From positions 1 to 46,129 of the forward strand of contig CALVBI010000005.1 in the NCBI GenBank assembly GCA_944325735.1: a DNA stretch of 46,129 nucleotides. The letters are read 5' to 3'. The DNA comes from Candidatus Gastranaerophilales bacterium (GTDB lineage Bacteria; Cyanobacteriota; Vampirovibrionia; Gastranaerophilales; Gastranaerophilaceae). This document shows positions 8,294-18,179 of the stretch, in pieces. A program made the translations under genes and the position numbers. The notes beneath the pieces were generated by a model that saw nothing but the letters and a program-made list of their open reading frames with translations, did not search any database and was not told the origin of the DNA. Within the stretch, counting starts at the first letter, position 1. Each line of letters starts with the position of its first letter.

Positions 8294-10303
8294 CTATTCA
8301 TTAACTACACCTAGAACCCTTACGAATTCATCAATAGTAGTCATTCCTTTTAATATATGAGAAAGACAAGATTGGTGTAATGTTCTCATACCATTTTTCA
8401 CAGCAGCTTCTTCTATTTCCAAATCATGAGCTCCCATAGCTACCAATCGTTTAATTTCTTTATTAATTGTCATAATTTCATAAACACCCAATCGACCTTT
8501 ATAGCCTGTAAAATCACATTTACTACAACCTTTAGCTCTATATATAGGGGTTTTCATAAAATTCTGAATTTCATTTTCATCTGCAATAATTTGTCTAGCT
8601 TCATCATGCGTTGCGAAATATTCTTCTTTACAATCATCACATAATCTTCTTACCAAACGTTGAGCAATTACACCTGATAATGTTGATGATACCAAATAAT
8701 CTTTAGCACCCATCTCAATCATACGTGTAACAGTAGCAGCTGCAGAGTTTGTGTGGACTGTACTTAATACAAGGTGACCAGTTAATGCAGCAGAAATCGC
8801 AATTTCTAATGTTTCATAGTCACGAATTTCACCTACAAGAATAATATCAGGGTCTTGTCTTAATATCGCACGCATACAAGATGCGAATGTGATGCCCGCT
8901 TTAGCATTAATTTGAGATTGGTTAATACCTTCCAGCTTAATTTCTATCGGGTCTTCAATTGTTGTGATATTAACATCTTCATCATTTAAACTTTTTAATA
9001 CAGAATATAAAGTAGTTGTTTTACCAGAACCTGTAGGACCTGATGTTAAAATAATACCGTTCGGACAACTTACCATATTTTTAATTTTTGCAATATCCTC
9101 AGGAGTTCCACCCACAAGACTAATATTTTTATCTGCAGCATTCAAACTAACAGCAGGAGCTAATACACGAATACAAACCTTTTCCTTTCCAGAAACAGGC
9201 AATGTGTTAATACGGAAATCATAAGACCCGTTTTTATATTTTATAGAAAAAGTACCATCCTGAGGACGTCTATGTTCTGCAATATTCATTCTTGATAAAA
9301 CTTTAAAACGAGCTATTACAGATGTTTCTACTTTTGGAGGAATATCCAATACTTTTTGCAACATACCATCTTTTCTATATCTTACGATATAACCTGATAG
9401 TCTAGGCTCAATATGAATATCTGAAACTTTATTATCAATAGCATTGGTAATAATTTGATTTACGAATTTCGCAACTGAACCGGTTGAATCTTTTAACTGT
9501 TTATCAACCATGTCAGCAAGAGATTCTTCAACTTCGAATTCTTCTGCTTCACTTTCAATTTCTTTGATTACTTTTTCAGTCTCTTTTTTCTGTTCACTAA
9601 AAAAAGTATTTACAGAAGTCTCAAACTCATAATGAGTCATTAATAATTGTTTCGGATTTTGCCCTGTTAGATAAATAATATCTTTTAAAACATCAGGTTT
9701 TACAGGAGCAACAACACCTAAAATTAAAGTTTTACCATCTGATGATATAGGAATAATTTTATTATTTTTAATAAAATCTTCAGGTAAAATTTTAATGAAT
9801 TTTTCTTGCGAAGCTAATTGGTCAGATGTAACTAAATCATAACCAGTCTGCAAATGAAGAATTTCTTTTAATTGATCAAGTGTAATAAAACCAAGTTTAA
9901 ATAAAGTAGAACCAATAGGAATTTTCTGACGTTTGCTTTCTGCTAAAGCTTGCAAAAGTTGCACATCATTAATATATCCCTTTTGAACAAGAAGTTCACC
10001 CAATTTGACTTGTTTAGAAGTTCCATCGTCTATAGAATCTTTTTGCATTTCTTGCTTTAAACTAGATATCAAATCAAATAAATCTTGATCTGGAACCTGT
10101 ATAAACTTTACTTGTTGAGGATAATATTCTTTTAATTTTAAATTTATTACATCTTTATCAGAAGAAGAATTGATAGCTACAAACAGAAAATTATCTTTAA
10201 CACTAATTGGAACAAATTTATATTGTTCCAATAGTGTACTATCTATTTTATTCAATATCTGAAAATTGACGCTATTTTTTAATCTGTTTAATAACTCATT
10301 CAT
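8294..10303 (-). CDS. pilB: Type IV pilus assembly/type II secretion ATPase PilB/GspE
   Basis: A 669-residue secretion ATPase. An N-terminal region with MshEN-like segments (VKLGELLVQKGYINDVQLLQAL near 103-124) is followed by the GspE core: Walker A GPTGSGKTTTLYS near 417-430, the Asp box IEDPIE, Walker B/His-box region RQDPDIILVGEIRDYET near 476-492, and a tetracysteine zinc site (CDDC near 553, CSKC near 590). The zinc site and MshEN domain mark an assembly (PilB/GspE) rather than a retraction (PilT) ATPase. MshEN domains often bind cyclic di-GMP, so second-messenger control is possible. It lies 22 bp after the secretin gene. No pilT is in the window. Confidence 0.94.
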   Translation of the reverse strand: MNELLNRLKNSVNFQILNKIDSTLLEQYKFVPISVKDNFLFVAINSSSDKDVINLKLKEYYPQQVKFIQVPDQDLFDLISSLKQEMQKDSIDDGTSKQVKLGELLVQKGYINDVQLLQALAESKRQKIPIGSTLFKLGFITLDQLKEILHLQTGYDLVTSDQLASQEKFIKILPEDFIKNNKIIPISSDGKTLILGVVAPVKPDVLKDIIYLTGQNPKQLLMTHYEFETSVNTFFSEQKKETEKVIKEIESEAEEFEVEESLADMVDKQLKDSTGSVAKFVNQIITNAIDNKVSDIHIEPRLSGYIVRYRKDGMLQKVLDIPPKVETSVIARFKVLSRMNIAEHRRPQDGTFSIKYKNGSYDFRINTLPVSGKEKVCIRVLAPAVSLNAADKNISLVGGTPEDIAKIKNMVSCPNGIILTSGPTGSGKTTTLYSVLKSLNDEDVNITTIEDPIEIKLEGINQSQINAKAGITFASCMRAILRQDPDIILVGEIRDYETLEIAISAALTGHLVLSTVHTNSAAATVTRMIEMGAKDYLVSSTLSGVIAQRLVRRLCDDCKEEYFATHDEARQIIADENEIQNFMKTPIYRAKGCSKCDFTGYKGRLGVYEIMTINKEIKRLVAMGAHDLEIEEAAVKNGMRTLHQSCLSHILKGMTTIDEFVRVLGVVNE

Positions 10304-10325
10304 CTTATTTAAATTTAAACTTTAT

Positions 10326-12254
10326 TTATAATGTTTCTATATTTCCAGTTGCATCTTCTGTATCAGTAAGAATTTTAGGGGTTATCATTATAACCATTTC
10401 GTTTTTCTTCTTAGTTGATGTTGTAGATCTGAATAAAGTTCCAATCACTGGCAAATCTCCTAAAACAGGTACTTTACCGATTGATTTTTGTTCTTCTTCA
10501 CTAATTAAACCACCGATAACAAGAGTTTCACCGTCTTTTATTCTAACATTTTTCAAGTCAAGATTTCTACGAGATAAAAGTGTTGCAGCTACATATGGTC
10601 CAACAGAATCCTGCGCTTGAACTTGACTCAATATTGTAGAATATTCAGGTTTAATATTCAATGTTACATAACCATCTGGGCTGATAAAAGGAGTAATACC
10701 TACTTTTATACCTGCATCACTACCAATATTATAAGTTCTGGTAGCAATTGTACCACCTGTATATGCACTTTGTTCTGAATCAGTTGATTCTACATAGTCT
10801 TGGGTAATATCAATTGATGCTTCCTGCCCATTTGTTATAAGAATTCTAGGATTTGAAACAACACGTCCTTTAGAATTTTTTACTAAATAATTGATAGCAT
10901 AAGAAATATTTACAGGACCGTTAAAAGGTTTCAATGTATTTATTAATTCTGGTTCATCTCCACTAACATCCCATACTTCATATCCACTACCTTTTAAGAA
11001 TATAGGGTGTAATGGATCTGTTTTAGTTGTTTCACCATCAAATGAAGCAGAAAATGCATTACTCAAAAAAGTCCAATTGTTTTGCAATGTTTTACTTCCA
11101 TCTTCATTTAATTCGATAATTGCAACTTCTAAATAAGCTTGAGGTTGTTTTTTATCTGTTTCAACAATAAAATCTTTTATCATTTCAATCTGCTTTTCTG
11201 AACCACCGATTATATTAATAGTTCCCAATTGAGAATAATAAGCCACTGATAAATTTTGTAAACCTAAAGAAGCTACAGAACCGCTTAATTGGCCATCAAG
11301 CGTACAAGCGACTGTACCAGCATTTAATGCCATTGCTCCGCCAGAACCTCCTCCGCCAGCAGCTTCACCTCCACCAGCATCAGCAGCTCCGCCTGTTACA
11401 ATACCAGCAGCACCTCCAGTTGCAGCTTCAGATTCTGAACTAGAAGAATCACTACTTGAAGCAGCAGAAGAAGAAGATGATGATGATGATGAACCTCCGC
11501 CATCTGACGCAGCACCAGAAGAAGCTGGTAATAACATATTACAAATCATATTAGCCATTTCAGCTGGCGTTGTATGATTTACCTTAAAAGTTGTTGTTTT
11601 TGGTTTTTGATCAAATTTATCTACTATTTTTTTTGCAATAGCAACATCATTTTTTGTACCAAAAACAATCAATTCATTTGTAACCGGATTTGTAGTCACG
11701 ATATCAGAATCTGAAAATCCTGGGCGATGAATACCATAAATATTTTTATTCAAGAAATCAGCTAACGCAGCTGCACTAACATATTTTACAGGAATTAATG
11801 TCATATCTTGTTTTGCAAAATTAAATCCGCTGGTACCTGCTTGTGCAACTATTATAGTATTATCATCAACTACATAATTTAAATCATTAATTTCCATTAT
11901 CATATCAAAAGCATTATTTAACGGAACATCAACTAAGTCTAAAGTGACTGTTCCTGTAACAGAATTATGAAAAACAATATTCATTCCAGCCTTATCTGCA
12001 AACATACGTAATACTTGTTTTACATCAGAATCTCTTAAACTAATGCTTACCAATGGGTTCTTTTTGGTAAAACTTACATCTCCTTTTAGCTTAAGAGAAT
12101 AATCGCCATCATCACGCAAAAGTGGCTTATCAGCATTTACATTCTGAATAACTCCTGCATCTTCCATTGCTAAAGTCGTTAACATACAATTTGAAAATAC
12201 CATAGACGTTAACATTAAACTTGCAACAATTTTGTTCATAATTTTATTTTTCAT
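10326..12254 (-). CDS. pilQ: Secretin (PilQ/GspD-type outer-membrane channel)
   Basis: A 642-residue secretin. A signal peptide covers about residues 1-30. An STN/secretin N0-type domain follows (SDVKQVLRMFADKAGMNIVFH, near 73-93), then a secretin_N domain (about 140-245). A Ser/Gly/Ala low-complexity stretch occupies about 248-310, where N-domains usually continue. The C-terminal secretin domain has VSNPRILITNGQEASI and the classic LKNVRIKDGETLVIGGLI...VPVLGDLPVIGTLFRS ending in EMVIMITPKIL. It forms the outer-membrane gate for the pilus or secreted substrate, so the cell has an outer membrane. It lies 25 bp after the PilP-like gene. Confidence 0.94.
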   Translation of the reverse strand: MKNKIMNKIVASLMLTSMVFSNCMLTTLAMEDAGVIQNVNADKPLLRDDGDYSLKLKGDVSFTKKNPLVSISLRDSDVKQVLRMFADKAGMNIVFHNSVTGTVTLDLVDVPLNNAFDMIMEINDLNYVVDDNTIIVAQAGTSGFNFAKQDMTLIPVKYVSAAALADFLNKNIYGIHRPGFSDSDIVTTNPVTNELIVFGTKNDVAIAKKIVDKFDQKPKTTTFKVNHTTPAEMANMICNMLLPASSGAASDGGGSSSSSSSSSAASSSDSSSSESEAATGGAAGIVTGGAADAGGGEAAGGGGSGGAMALNAGTVACTLDGQLSGSVASLGLQNLSVAYYSQLGTINIIGGSEKQIEMIKDFIVETDKKQPQAYLEVAIIELNEDGSKTLQNNWTFLSNAFSASFDGETTKTDPLHPIFLKGSGYEVWDVSGDEPELINTLKPFNGPVNISYAINYLVKNSKGRVVSNPRILITNGQEASIDITQDYVESTDSEQSAYTGGTIATRTYNIGSDAGIKVGITPFISPDGYVTLNIKPEYSTILSQVQAQDSVGPYVAATLLSRRNLDLKNVRIKDGETLVIGGLISEEEQKSIGKVPVLGDLPVIGTLFRSTTSTKKKNEMVIMITPKILTDTEDATGNIETL

Positions 12255-12279
12255 ATCTGCTCCTGATTATTAATTTATT

Positions 12280-13011
12280 TTAATTTTTCAAAGAATTATT
12301 ATTACGACTACCAAACTTATTTTCTAAATTTGATACTGAATTATAAATTACACCATTACCAGTAAATAGTTGTCCAACTCTTGCTTTATATACGTTGCTT
12401 CCGAATTGAACAGTTACTGTATCAGTTGTTATTGATAAAATTTTATAGCCATTTACGACATCACCAGATCTGACCAAATAATCCGATCCATTTATATTCA
12501 AAATAGCAGAAGGATTATATTTATCAAACATAATACCTGAAACTTTTGTTGCCATTACCTGAGTAGCGCTATAATCAACAGAAATAGACTCTGGAGGAGG
12601 CAATAAGTCATTATAATATTTAGGTTTTGGTTTTGGCTTCGGTTTAACATTTGCTATTCTATCCTTTTCTGGCAAAAAAGGATCAGAGCGGCCTAAATCT
12701 TCAACAGACATGGCAACCATTGTATCATTTTTAGCTTTTTGATCAGCAACAATAGAAACATCATCTGGTGCTATTGCCGCATTAACGCCATCGTCTCCAA
12801 CTTTTACAGTGTCCTTAGGAGCTTCTATTGGCGAAGATAAAGGATCTTCTACAGCAGCTTCTTCTGTATTATTTTGAGTACAACCCGTTGTATTAATCAT
12901 AATAACTGTCAAAAATAAAACAATAAGCCCAGCTCCAATTTTTTTATTCAAGCTCCAAAACTGGTCTTTAATATCTTCTTCATAAAATCTATCAATAAAA
13001 TTTTTGCTCAC
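12280..13011 (-). CDS. PilP/GspC-like periplasmic protein, inner-membrane anchored
   Basis: A 243-residue protein. A charged 25-residue N-terminus is followed by one hydrophobic segment (GAGLIVLFLTVIMINTTGC, about 27-45) whose Cys could be lipidated, though the TTGC lipobox is weak. An acidic linker, the PilP hallmark SDPF (near 110) and a Pro/Lys stretch (KPKPKPK) come next. The C-terminal domain (about 150-225, VSGIMFDKYNPSAILNINGS...VRSGDVVNGYKI) fits the PilP/GspC homology region that contacts the secretin. It leads the operon before the secretin gene. No pilM, pilN or pilO neighbours are present. It starts at GTG after AGGTGG. The assignment rests on motif and context. Confidence 0.75.
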   Translation of the reverse strand: MSKNFIDRFYEEDIKDQFWSLNKKIGAGLIVLFLTVIMINTTGCTQNNTEEAAVEDPLSSPIEAPKDTVKVGDDGVNAAIAPDDVSIVADQKAKNDTMVAMSVEDLGRSDPFLPEKDRIANVKPKPKPKPKYYNDLLPPPESISVDYSATQVMATKVSGIMFDKYNPSAILNINGSDYLVRSGDVVNGYKILSITTDTVTVQFGSNVYKARVGQLFTGNGVIYNSVSNLENKFGSRNNNSLKN

Positions 13012-13026
13012 TTGCCACCTATTTCC

Positions 13027-13035
13027 ATTATATCA
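13027..13035 (-). promoter_or_regulatory. Extended -10 promoter of the pilus assembly operon
   Basis: TGATATAAT on the minus strand is a full extended -10 box (TGnTATAAT). It places a start site around 13020, leaving a leader of about 8-10 bases that contains the AGGTGG ribosome site. No strong -35 box is seen, as is usual for extended -10 promoters. Confidence 0.5.
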
Positions 13036-13242
13036 AATTTTATTATAGTAAAATATTCCCATTAGTATATCAATTATTTAATGTATTTAATTGTACTGTT
13101 TAATATTACTATAATTTATAATATTGTAGCACATTTTATAGAATGTGGCAAAAAAGTCAAAAGTATTAAGAATAATTATCTTTAATTATCAAGAAAACAC
13201 AAGCTATATAGTAAATATATGTATATAAAATTTATTTAACAT

Positions 13243-14112
13243 TTACTGAAAATTATTCGTAATTGTATGAATATATTCCAAAATTTGATCAAAGTATTTT
13301 AAATCAGAATTGCCATCTATTACAAAATCTGCATAAGTACGACCAGGTACAACATATTTTTCTCCAGCATGCAACAAGTATTCCCATTGCTTGATAGCAT
13401 TTTCTTCATTTTGATTACGTTCAGCTTTTGCTCTTTTTATAAATCTTTCTCGTCTGATTGTATTATCAGTTTCAATATATATTTTTATATCAAACACATC
13501 TTTTACATCACGGTACATAGTTGCGATACCCTCTACAACTACAACTTTATCAGATCTTACTTCTTGAGAATTTGGAATAGAAACTCCAGTCCCATTTGGA
13601 ACGTATCTTGGAGCCATAATAGTTTCACCTTGAGCTAAAGCTTCCAAATCTCTTTTTAATAAATCTAATTGAAAACTTTCCGGAGCATCAATATCATAAC
13701 CATTATCAGTTAAGTTATCAAAACTACCGTATTTTTTAATCAAATCAGAAATATCGTTAAAATAATTATCTGTACTCAAAACAGACACAGGCATTGATAA
13801 TTGTTCAATAATATTTTTTATTTCTCTACACATAGTAGATTTACCAGATGCAGACTCACCTGTAATACCAATCAGAAAACGTCGGGAAGGATTATTTATC
13901 AATCTTTTTGTAAATCTTGCAATAAAGGTAGGACTTACTTCCTTAAAAATAGGAGATTCACAACGTTTATCATATGCAAGAATTTGTTTAAATTTCGTTT
14001 GGAGGTAAAAGGCGAGTAATTCTCGACCAGTTCTTGAATTGAAGTCAGGCTTCAATATTTTATCACTGGAATTTAGTTCTTTATCAATTAATAATTGCAT
14101 TATATCATCCAT
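13243..14112 (-). CDS. udk: Uridine kinase/phosphoribulokinase family protein
   Basis: A 289-residue P-loop kinase. Walker A GITGESASGKSTM lies near residues 82-94, and STDNYFNDISDL (near 120), DAPESFQLDLL and RYVPNGTG fit the uridine kinase family. The C-terminal part has VVEGIATMY and RRERFIKRAKAERNQ, the lid region. By family it phosphorylates uridine/cytidine in pyrimidine salvage. It is longer than typical Udk (about 210 residues), with an extra N-terminal region of about 75 residues, so another small-molecule substrate is possible. The start is uncertain: ATG 14112 has no ribosome site, while the in-frame ATG at 14100 has GGAT upstream. Confidence 0.75.
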   Translation of the reverse strand: MDDIMQLLIDKELNSSDKILKPDFNSRTGRELLAFYLQTKFKQILAYDKRCESPIFKEVSPTFIARFTKRLINNPSRRFLIGITGESASGKSTMCREIKNIIEQLSMPVSVLSTDNYFNDISDLIKKYGSFDNLTDNGYDIDAPESFQLDLLKRDLEALAQGETIMAPRYVPNGTGVSIPNSQEVRSDKVVVVEGIATMYRDVKDVFDIKIYIETDNTIRRERFIKRAKAERNQNEENAIKQWEYLLHAGEKYVVPGRTYADFVIDGNSDLKYFDQILEYIHTITNNFQ

Positions 14113-14205
14113 ATAAATTTATTATGAATGTAATAATACATGAGAAAAAATTTTTTTGCTAGTGTAATATGAATAAATTTTACATAATAACAAAAATCTT
14201 AATCA

Positions 14206-15663
<1,458 letters not shown>

Positions 15664-15675
15664 AAGGCAAGAAGA

Positions 15676-15734
15676 CAAGAAGTTCAGAAGACAAGCAAAC
15701 ATAAAAAAATAAATAAAAACAGCTTTACTTCTTG
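15676..15734 (+). other. Intercistronic inverted and direct repeats between atpD and atpC
   Basis: CAAGAAGT (15676-15683) and ACTTCTTG (15727-15734) are perfect inverted arms around a 43-base loop. AGAAGACAAG occurs twice (15670-15679 and 15686-15695). The element lies just before the AAAGGG ribosome site of atpC. It could shape the beta-to-epsilon expression ratio; this is inferred. Confidence 0.35.
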
Positions 15735-15768
15735 ACTCAATAACTTCAAAACCTCTGAAAGGGTATTT

Positions 15769-16161
15769 ATGCATTTAAAAATAATTACACACGAAAGAGT
15801 TGTCTTTGATGAAGACGTAAATGAAATATATACCAAAACAACAAATGGAGAAATTGGTATATTAAAAAATCACGTTCCAATTATGGCTGCTTTGGATATT
15901 GGAGTTACAAAAGCTGTAAAAGATGAAGATGTAAAATACTTTACAACAATGGGCGGTGTTTTACAATTCAAAGATGGTGAAGCTCTAATTCTAACTGACA
16001 CTGCAGAATGCGGAGATGAAATAGACGTTGCCAGAGCAAAAGATGCTCTAAAAAGAGCTCAAGCAAGACTTGCAGATATGGACGCTGAAATTGATGCTAA
16101 AAGGGCAGAAGCAGCTATCGCAAGAGCAATGGCCAGATTAAAGGCAACTTTAAACAACTAA
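15769..16161 (+). CDS. atpC: F1F0 ATP synthase subunit epsilon
   Basis: A 130-residue epsilon subunit of typical length. An N-terminal beta-sandwich (MHLKIITHERVVFDEDVNEI; GEIGILKNHVPIMAALDIG near 30-48) is followed by a C-terminal two-helix domain rich in Ala and Arg/Lys (ARAKDALKRAQARLADMDA). It is part of the F1 central stalk and the C-terminal helices are the usual inhibitory element. It lies 105 bp after atpD and is followed by a terminator. Confidence 0.95.
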   Translation: MHLKIITHERVVFDEDVNEIYTKTTNGEIGILKNHVPIMAALDIGVTKAVKDEDVKYFTTMGGVLQFKDGEALILTDTAECGDEIDVARAKDALKRAQARLADMDAEIDAKRAEAAIARAMARLKATLNN

Positions 16162-16173
16162 AACTCTTAAATT

Positions 16174-16219
16174 AATAAAAATAAGGTGAGATTATCAAAA
16201 TCTTACCTTATTTTTATTA
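16174..16219 (+). terminator. Rho-independent terminator after atpC
   Basis: AATAAAAATAAGGTGAGAT pairs with ATCTTACCTTATTTTTATT (one G-T pair) around the loop TATCAAA. The A-rich 5' and T-rich 3' arms would allow it to work in both directions. Confidence 0.75.
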
Positions 16220-16235
16220 CCAAAATTTAAAAAAC

Positions 16236-16263
16236 TTGTATATGTACTTTGTCTATATATAAT
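16236..16263 (+). promoter_or_regulatory. Promoter of the chromate transporter pair, likely leaderless
   Basis: TTGTAT (16236-16241), a 16-base spacer and TATAAT (16258-16263). The ATG of the next gene is at 16271, only 7 bases past the -10 box and without a Shine-Dalgarno sequence, so transcription probably starts at or next to the A of ATG. Confidence 0.55.
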
Positions 16264-16270
16264 AAATTAT

Positions 16271-16828
16271 ATGGAAAAAACGCTTTATCAAATTTTCAAA
16301 ACATTTTTTAAAGTCGGAACATTATTATTAGGTGGCGGATATGTAATTTTACCACTTTTACAATCTGAACTTGTTGATAAAAAGAATTGGATAAGTGATG
16401 ATGAATTATGCGAATACTATGCACTTAGTCAAAGTATCCCAGGAATTATAGCTGCAAATACTGCAATTTTTACAGGTTACAGATTGAGAGGAACATTAGG
16501 CGCAATTTCTGCAACATTAGGAATTGTAACTCCTGCTTTTATATCAATCATATTGGTTGCTAGAATATTAGAAGAAATTATAAATCTCAAATTTATTCAA
16601 AGCATATTTTGGGGAGTAGGAGTTGGTGTTTTAATATTAATATTTCTTGCTGTAAAAGAAATGTGGAGAAAAAGTATTGTGGATAAATTTACTTGTGTAA
16701 TATTTTTTATGGTATTTATCCTTTCATCTTGCTTTAAAGCTCCACCTGCAACATTAATTATTCTTTCTATTTTTATAGGTCTTTGGCTCCCATACCAAAA
16801 TAAAATAGAACATGGAGGAAAAGAATAA
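16271..16828 (+). CDS. Chromate transporter family, short chain (N-terminal half type)
   Basis: A 185-residue membrane protein of the CHR family in its single-domain form. It has the family pattern FKVGTLLLGGGYVILPLLQSEL near residues 15-36, then SQSIPGIIAANTAIFTGYR near 57-75, and about six hydrophobic segments. Two such half-size proteins, encoded side by side, are thought to form a heteromeric transporter. Chromate or sulphate is the family assignment; the true substrate is not shown by sequence. The next gene encodes the partner and overlaps by one base (TAATG). Confidence 0.85.
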   Translation: MEKTLYQIFKTFFKVGTLLLGGGYVILPLLQSELVDKKNWISDDELCEYYALSQSIPGIIAANTAIFTGYRLRGTLGAISATLGIVTPAFISIILVARILEEIINLKFIQSIFWGVGVGVLILIFLAVKEMWRKSIVDKFTCVIFFMVFILSSCFKAPPATLIILSIFIGLWLPYQNKIEHGGKE

Positions 16829-17361
16829 TGATAATTTATTTGAAATTATTTTTAGAATTTTTCCATATCGGTCTATTTTCATTCGGGGGTGGATACGCAA
16901 CATTACCTTTTTTGTACCACATCGCAGATGTTCAAAAATGGTACACAACAAAACAATTATCAGATATGATTGCAGTATCATCAATTACCCCAGGTCCTGT
17001 GGGAGTAAACGTTGCTACATTTGCAGGGTTTTCTACGGCAGGAATTCAAGGAGCATTAATTGCAACTACTGCTGTAATCTTACCATCTTTAATCATAATT
17101 ATAATCATTTCAAAGCTTTTGGAACAATTCAGACACAACAAGTATGTAAAATCTGTGATTTATACACTAAAACCTGCAGGATGCGGACTTTTAGCGGCAG
17201 TTGGAGTTGATATGTTTATAAATAATATAAATATATGCGGAATGATTTTACTTGTAGGATTATTTATCGCGAGTATTACCGAAAAACGAGATCCGCTATT
17301 TTACTTAGGAGTATCAGCATTAGTAGGCTTAATTGCTGGATTTTTTAATCTTACTGGTTAA
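16828..17361 (+). CDS. Chromate transporter family, short chain (C-terminal half type)
   Basis: A 177-residue CHR-domain protein and partner of the preceding gene. It contains FFHIGLFSFGGGYATLPFLYH near residues 10-30, AVSSITPGPVGVNVATFAGF near 49-68 and about six hydrophobic segments. The GGGYATLP and TPGP.G motifs are those of CHR proteins. GGAGGAAAAGAATA lies directly before the ATG, inside the end of the first gene, so the two are translationally coupled. Together they equal one bidomain ChrA. Confidence 0.85.
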   Translation: MIIYLKLFLEFFHIGLFSFGGGYATLPFLYHIADVQKWYTTKQLSDMIAVSSITPGPVGVNVATFAGFSTAGIQGALIATTAVILPSLIIIIIISKLLEQFRHNKYVKSVIYTLKPAGCGLLAAVGVDMFINNINICGMILLVGLFIASITEKRDPLFYLGVSALVGLIAGFFNLTG

Positions 17362-17416
17362 ATATTGACATTAATATTTAAATATGGAATAATAAAAAAA
17401 GAAGGAGGCTGAAATT

Positions 17417-18168
17417 ATGAATTTCAAAGCGTTAAGGGTTGCCCCCCCCCCGCGAAGGTCGCTTGGCATAAGGGGATAAAGGGATTTACTTTAGCAGAAG
17501 TTTTAATTACACTCGGAATTATTGGAGTTGTAGCAGCACTTACTATGCCTGCACTTATTAATAAATATCAAAAGAAAGTTTTAGAAACAAAATTAAAAAA
17601 AGCTTATTCAGTAATAAATAATATACACAACAAATTACATCTAGAATATGACAGTGTGTATGACACATTTGTAACAGATACTCCAACTATAGAATTACGA
17701 AGAGAACATTTTAATAGTTTCTTTAAAGAACTACAATCCCCAGATGTTTGTGGATCAATACAAAATATTGAATCCAAGAAATGCTTTGAAACAACAAATG
17801 GATCTTTACGCTCTATATACAGAACTTTTAATAATAAATCAACATTACATACTGCAAATATGTTTCAAGAAAATGCAATTATAGATAGAGACGGCACTAT
17901 TTATTTTGTGGGAAATGTAATTGCTTCTCAATGGAATAACTCATATACCGTTGATATCAATGGGAAAAAAGGGCCTAATAGAGCAGGATATGATGTTTTT
18001 ATATTTTTCTTTGAGCAAAATAGTGATAAATTAACACCTTACAAAACTCTAGGTTATTGTGACAAAAATTCTTCAAATGTGCATAATGGTTTTGGATGTA
18101 CATATTATGCAGTAAATGACATTTGTCCATGGGATGAAAATAAACGATACTGGGACTGCATTCCTTAA
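17417..18168 (+). CDS. Prepilin-like protein, frame broken at a ten-C tract (possibly phase variable)
   Basis: A perfect AAGGAGG site precedes ATG 17417, but that frame stops at TAA 17477 after 20 codons. The prepilin frame (GFTLAEVLITLGIIGVVAAL from 17482) is open back to 17413 without any start codon. The two frames meet if the C run at 17442-17451 has 11 or 8 bases instead of 10, giving a 250-residue protein with leader MNFKALRVAPPPAKVAWHKG followed by IKG and cleavage before FTLAE. The body has VDINGKKGPNRAGYD, the motif of the other prepilins here, and paired cysteines. As written, the gene is off. A sequencing or assembly error in the homopolymer is the main alternative. It lies after the chromate transporter genes and has its own ribosome site. 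Confidence 0.8.
17442..17451 (+). repeat. Homopolymeric C(10) tract at the 5' end of the prepilin gene
   Basis: Ten consecutive C in a strongly AT-rich genome, eight codons after the start codon. It is followed by the short inverted repeat GCGA-AGG-TCGC (17452-17462) and a locally GC-rich stretch to about 17475. Runs of this length slip during replication in phase-variable surface genes of other bacteria. Confidence 0.85.
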
Positions 18169-18179
18169 ATACTACATTA

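Noticed and set aside
16812..17210. A 132-codon plus-strand ORF overlapping the second chromate transporter gene
   Set aside because: It is out of frame with the clear CHR-domain protein and translates to low-quality Cys/Ile/Asn text.
17545..18168. Taking ATG 17545 as the real start of the second prepilin
   Set aside because: It lies after the FTLAE signal, within the hydrophobic helix, has no ribosome site, and would remove the export signal.
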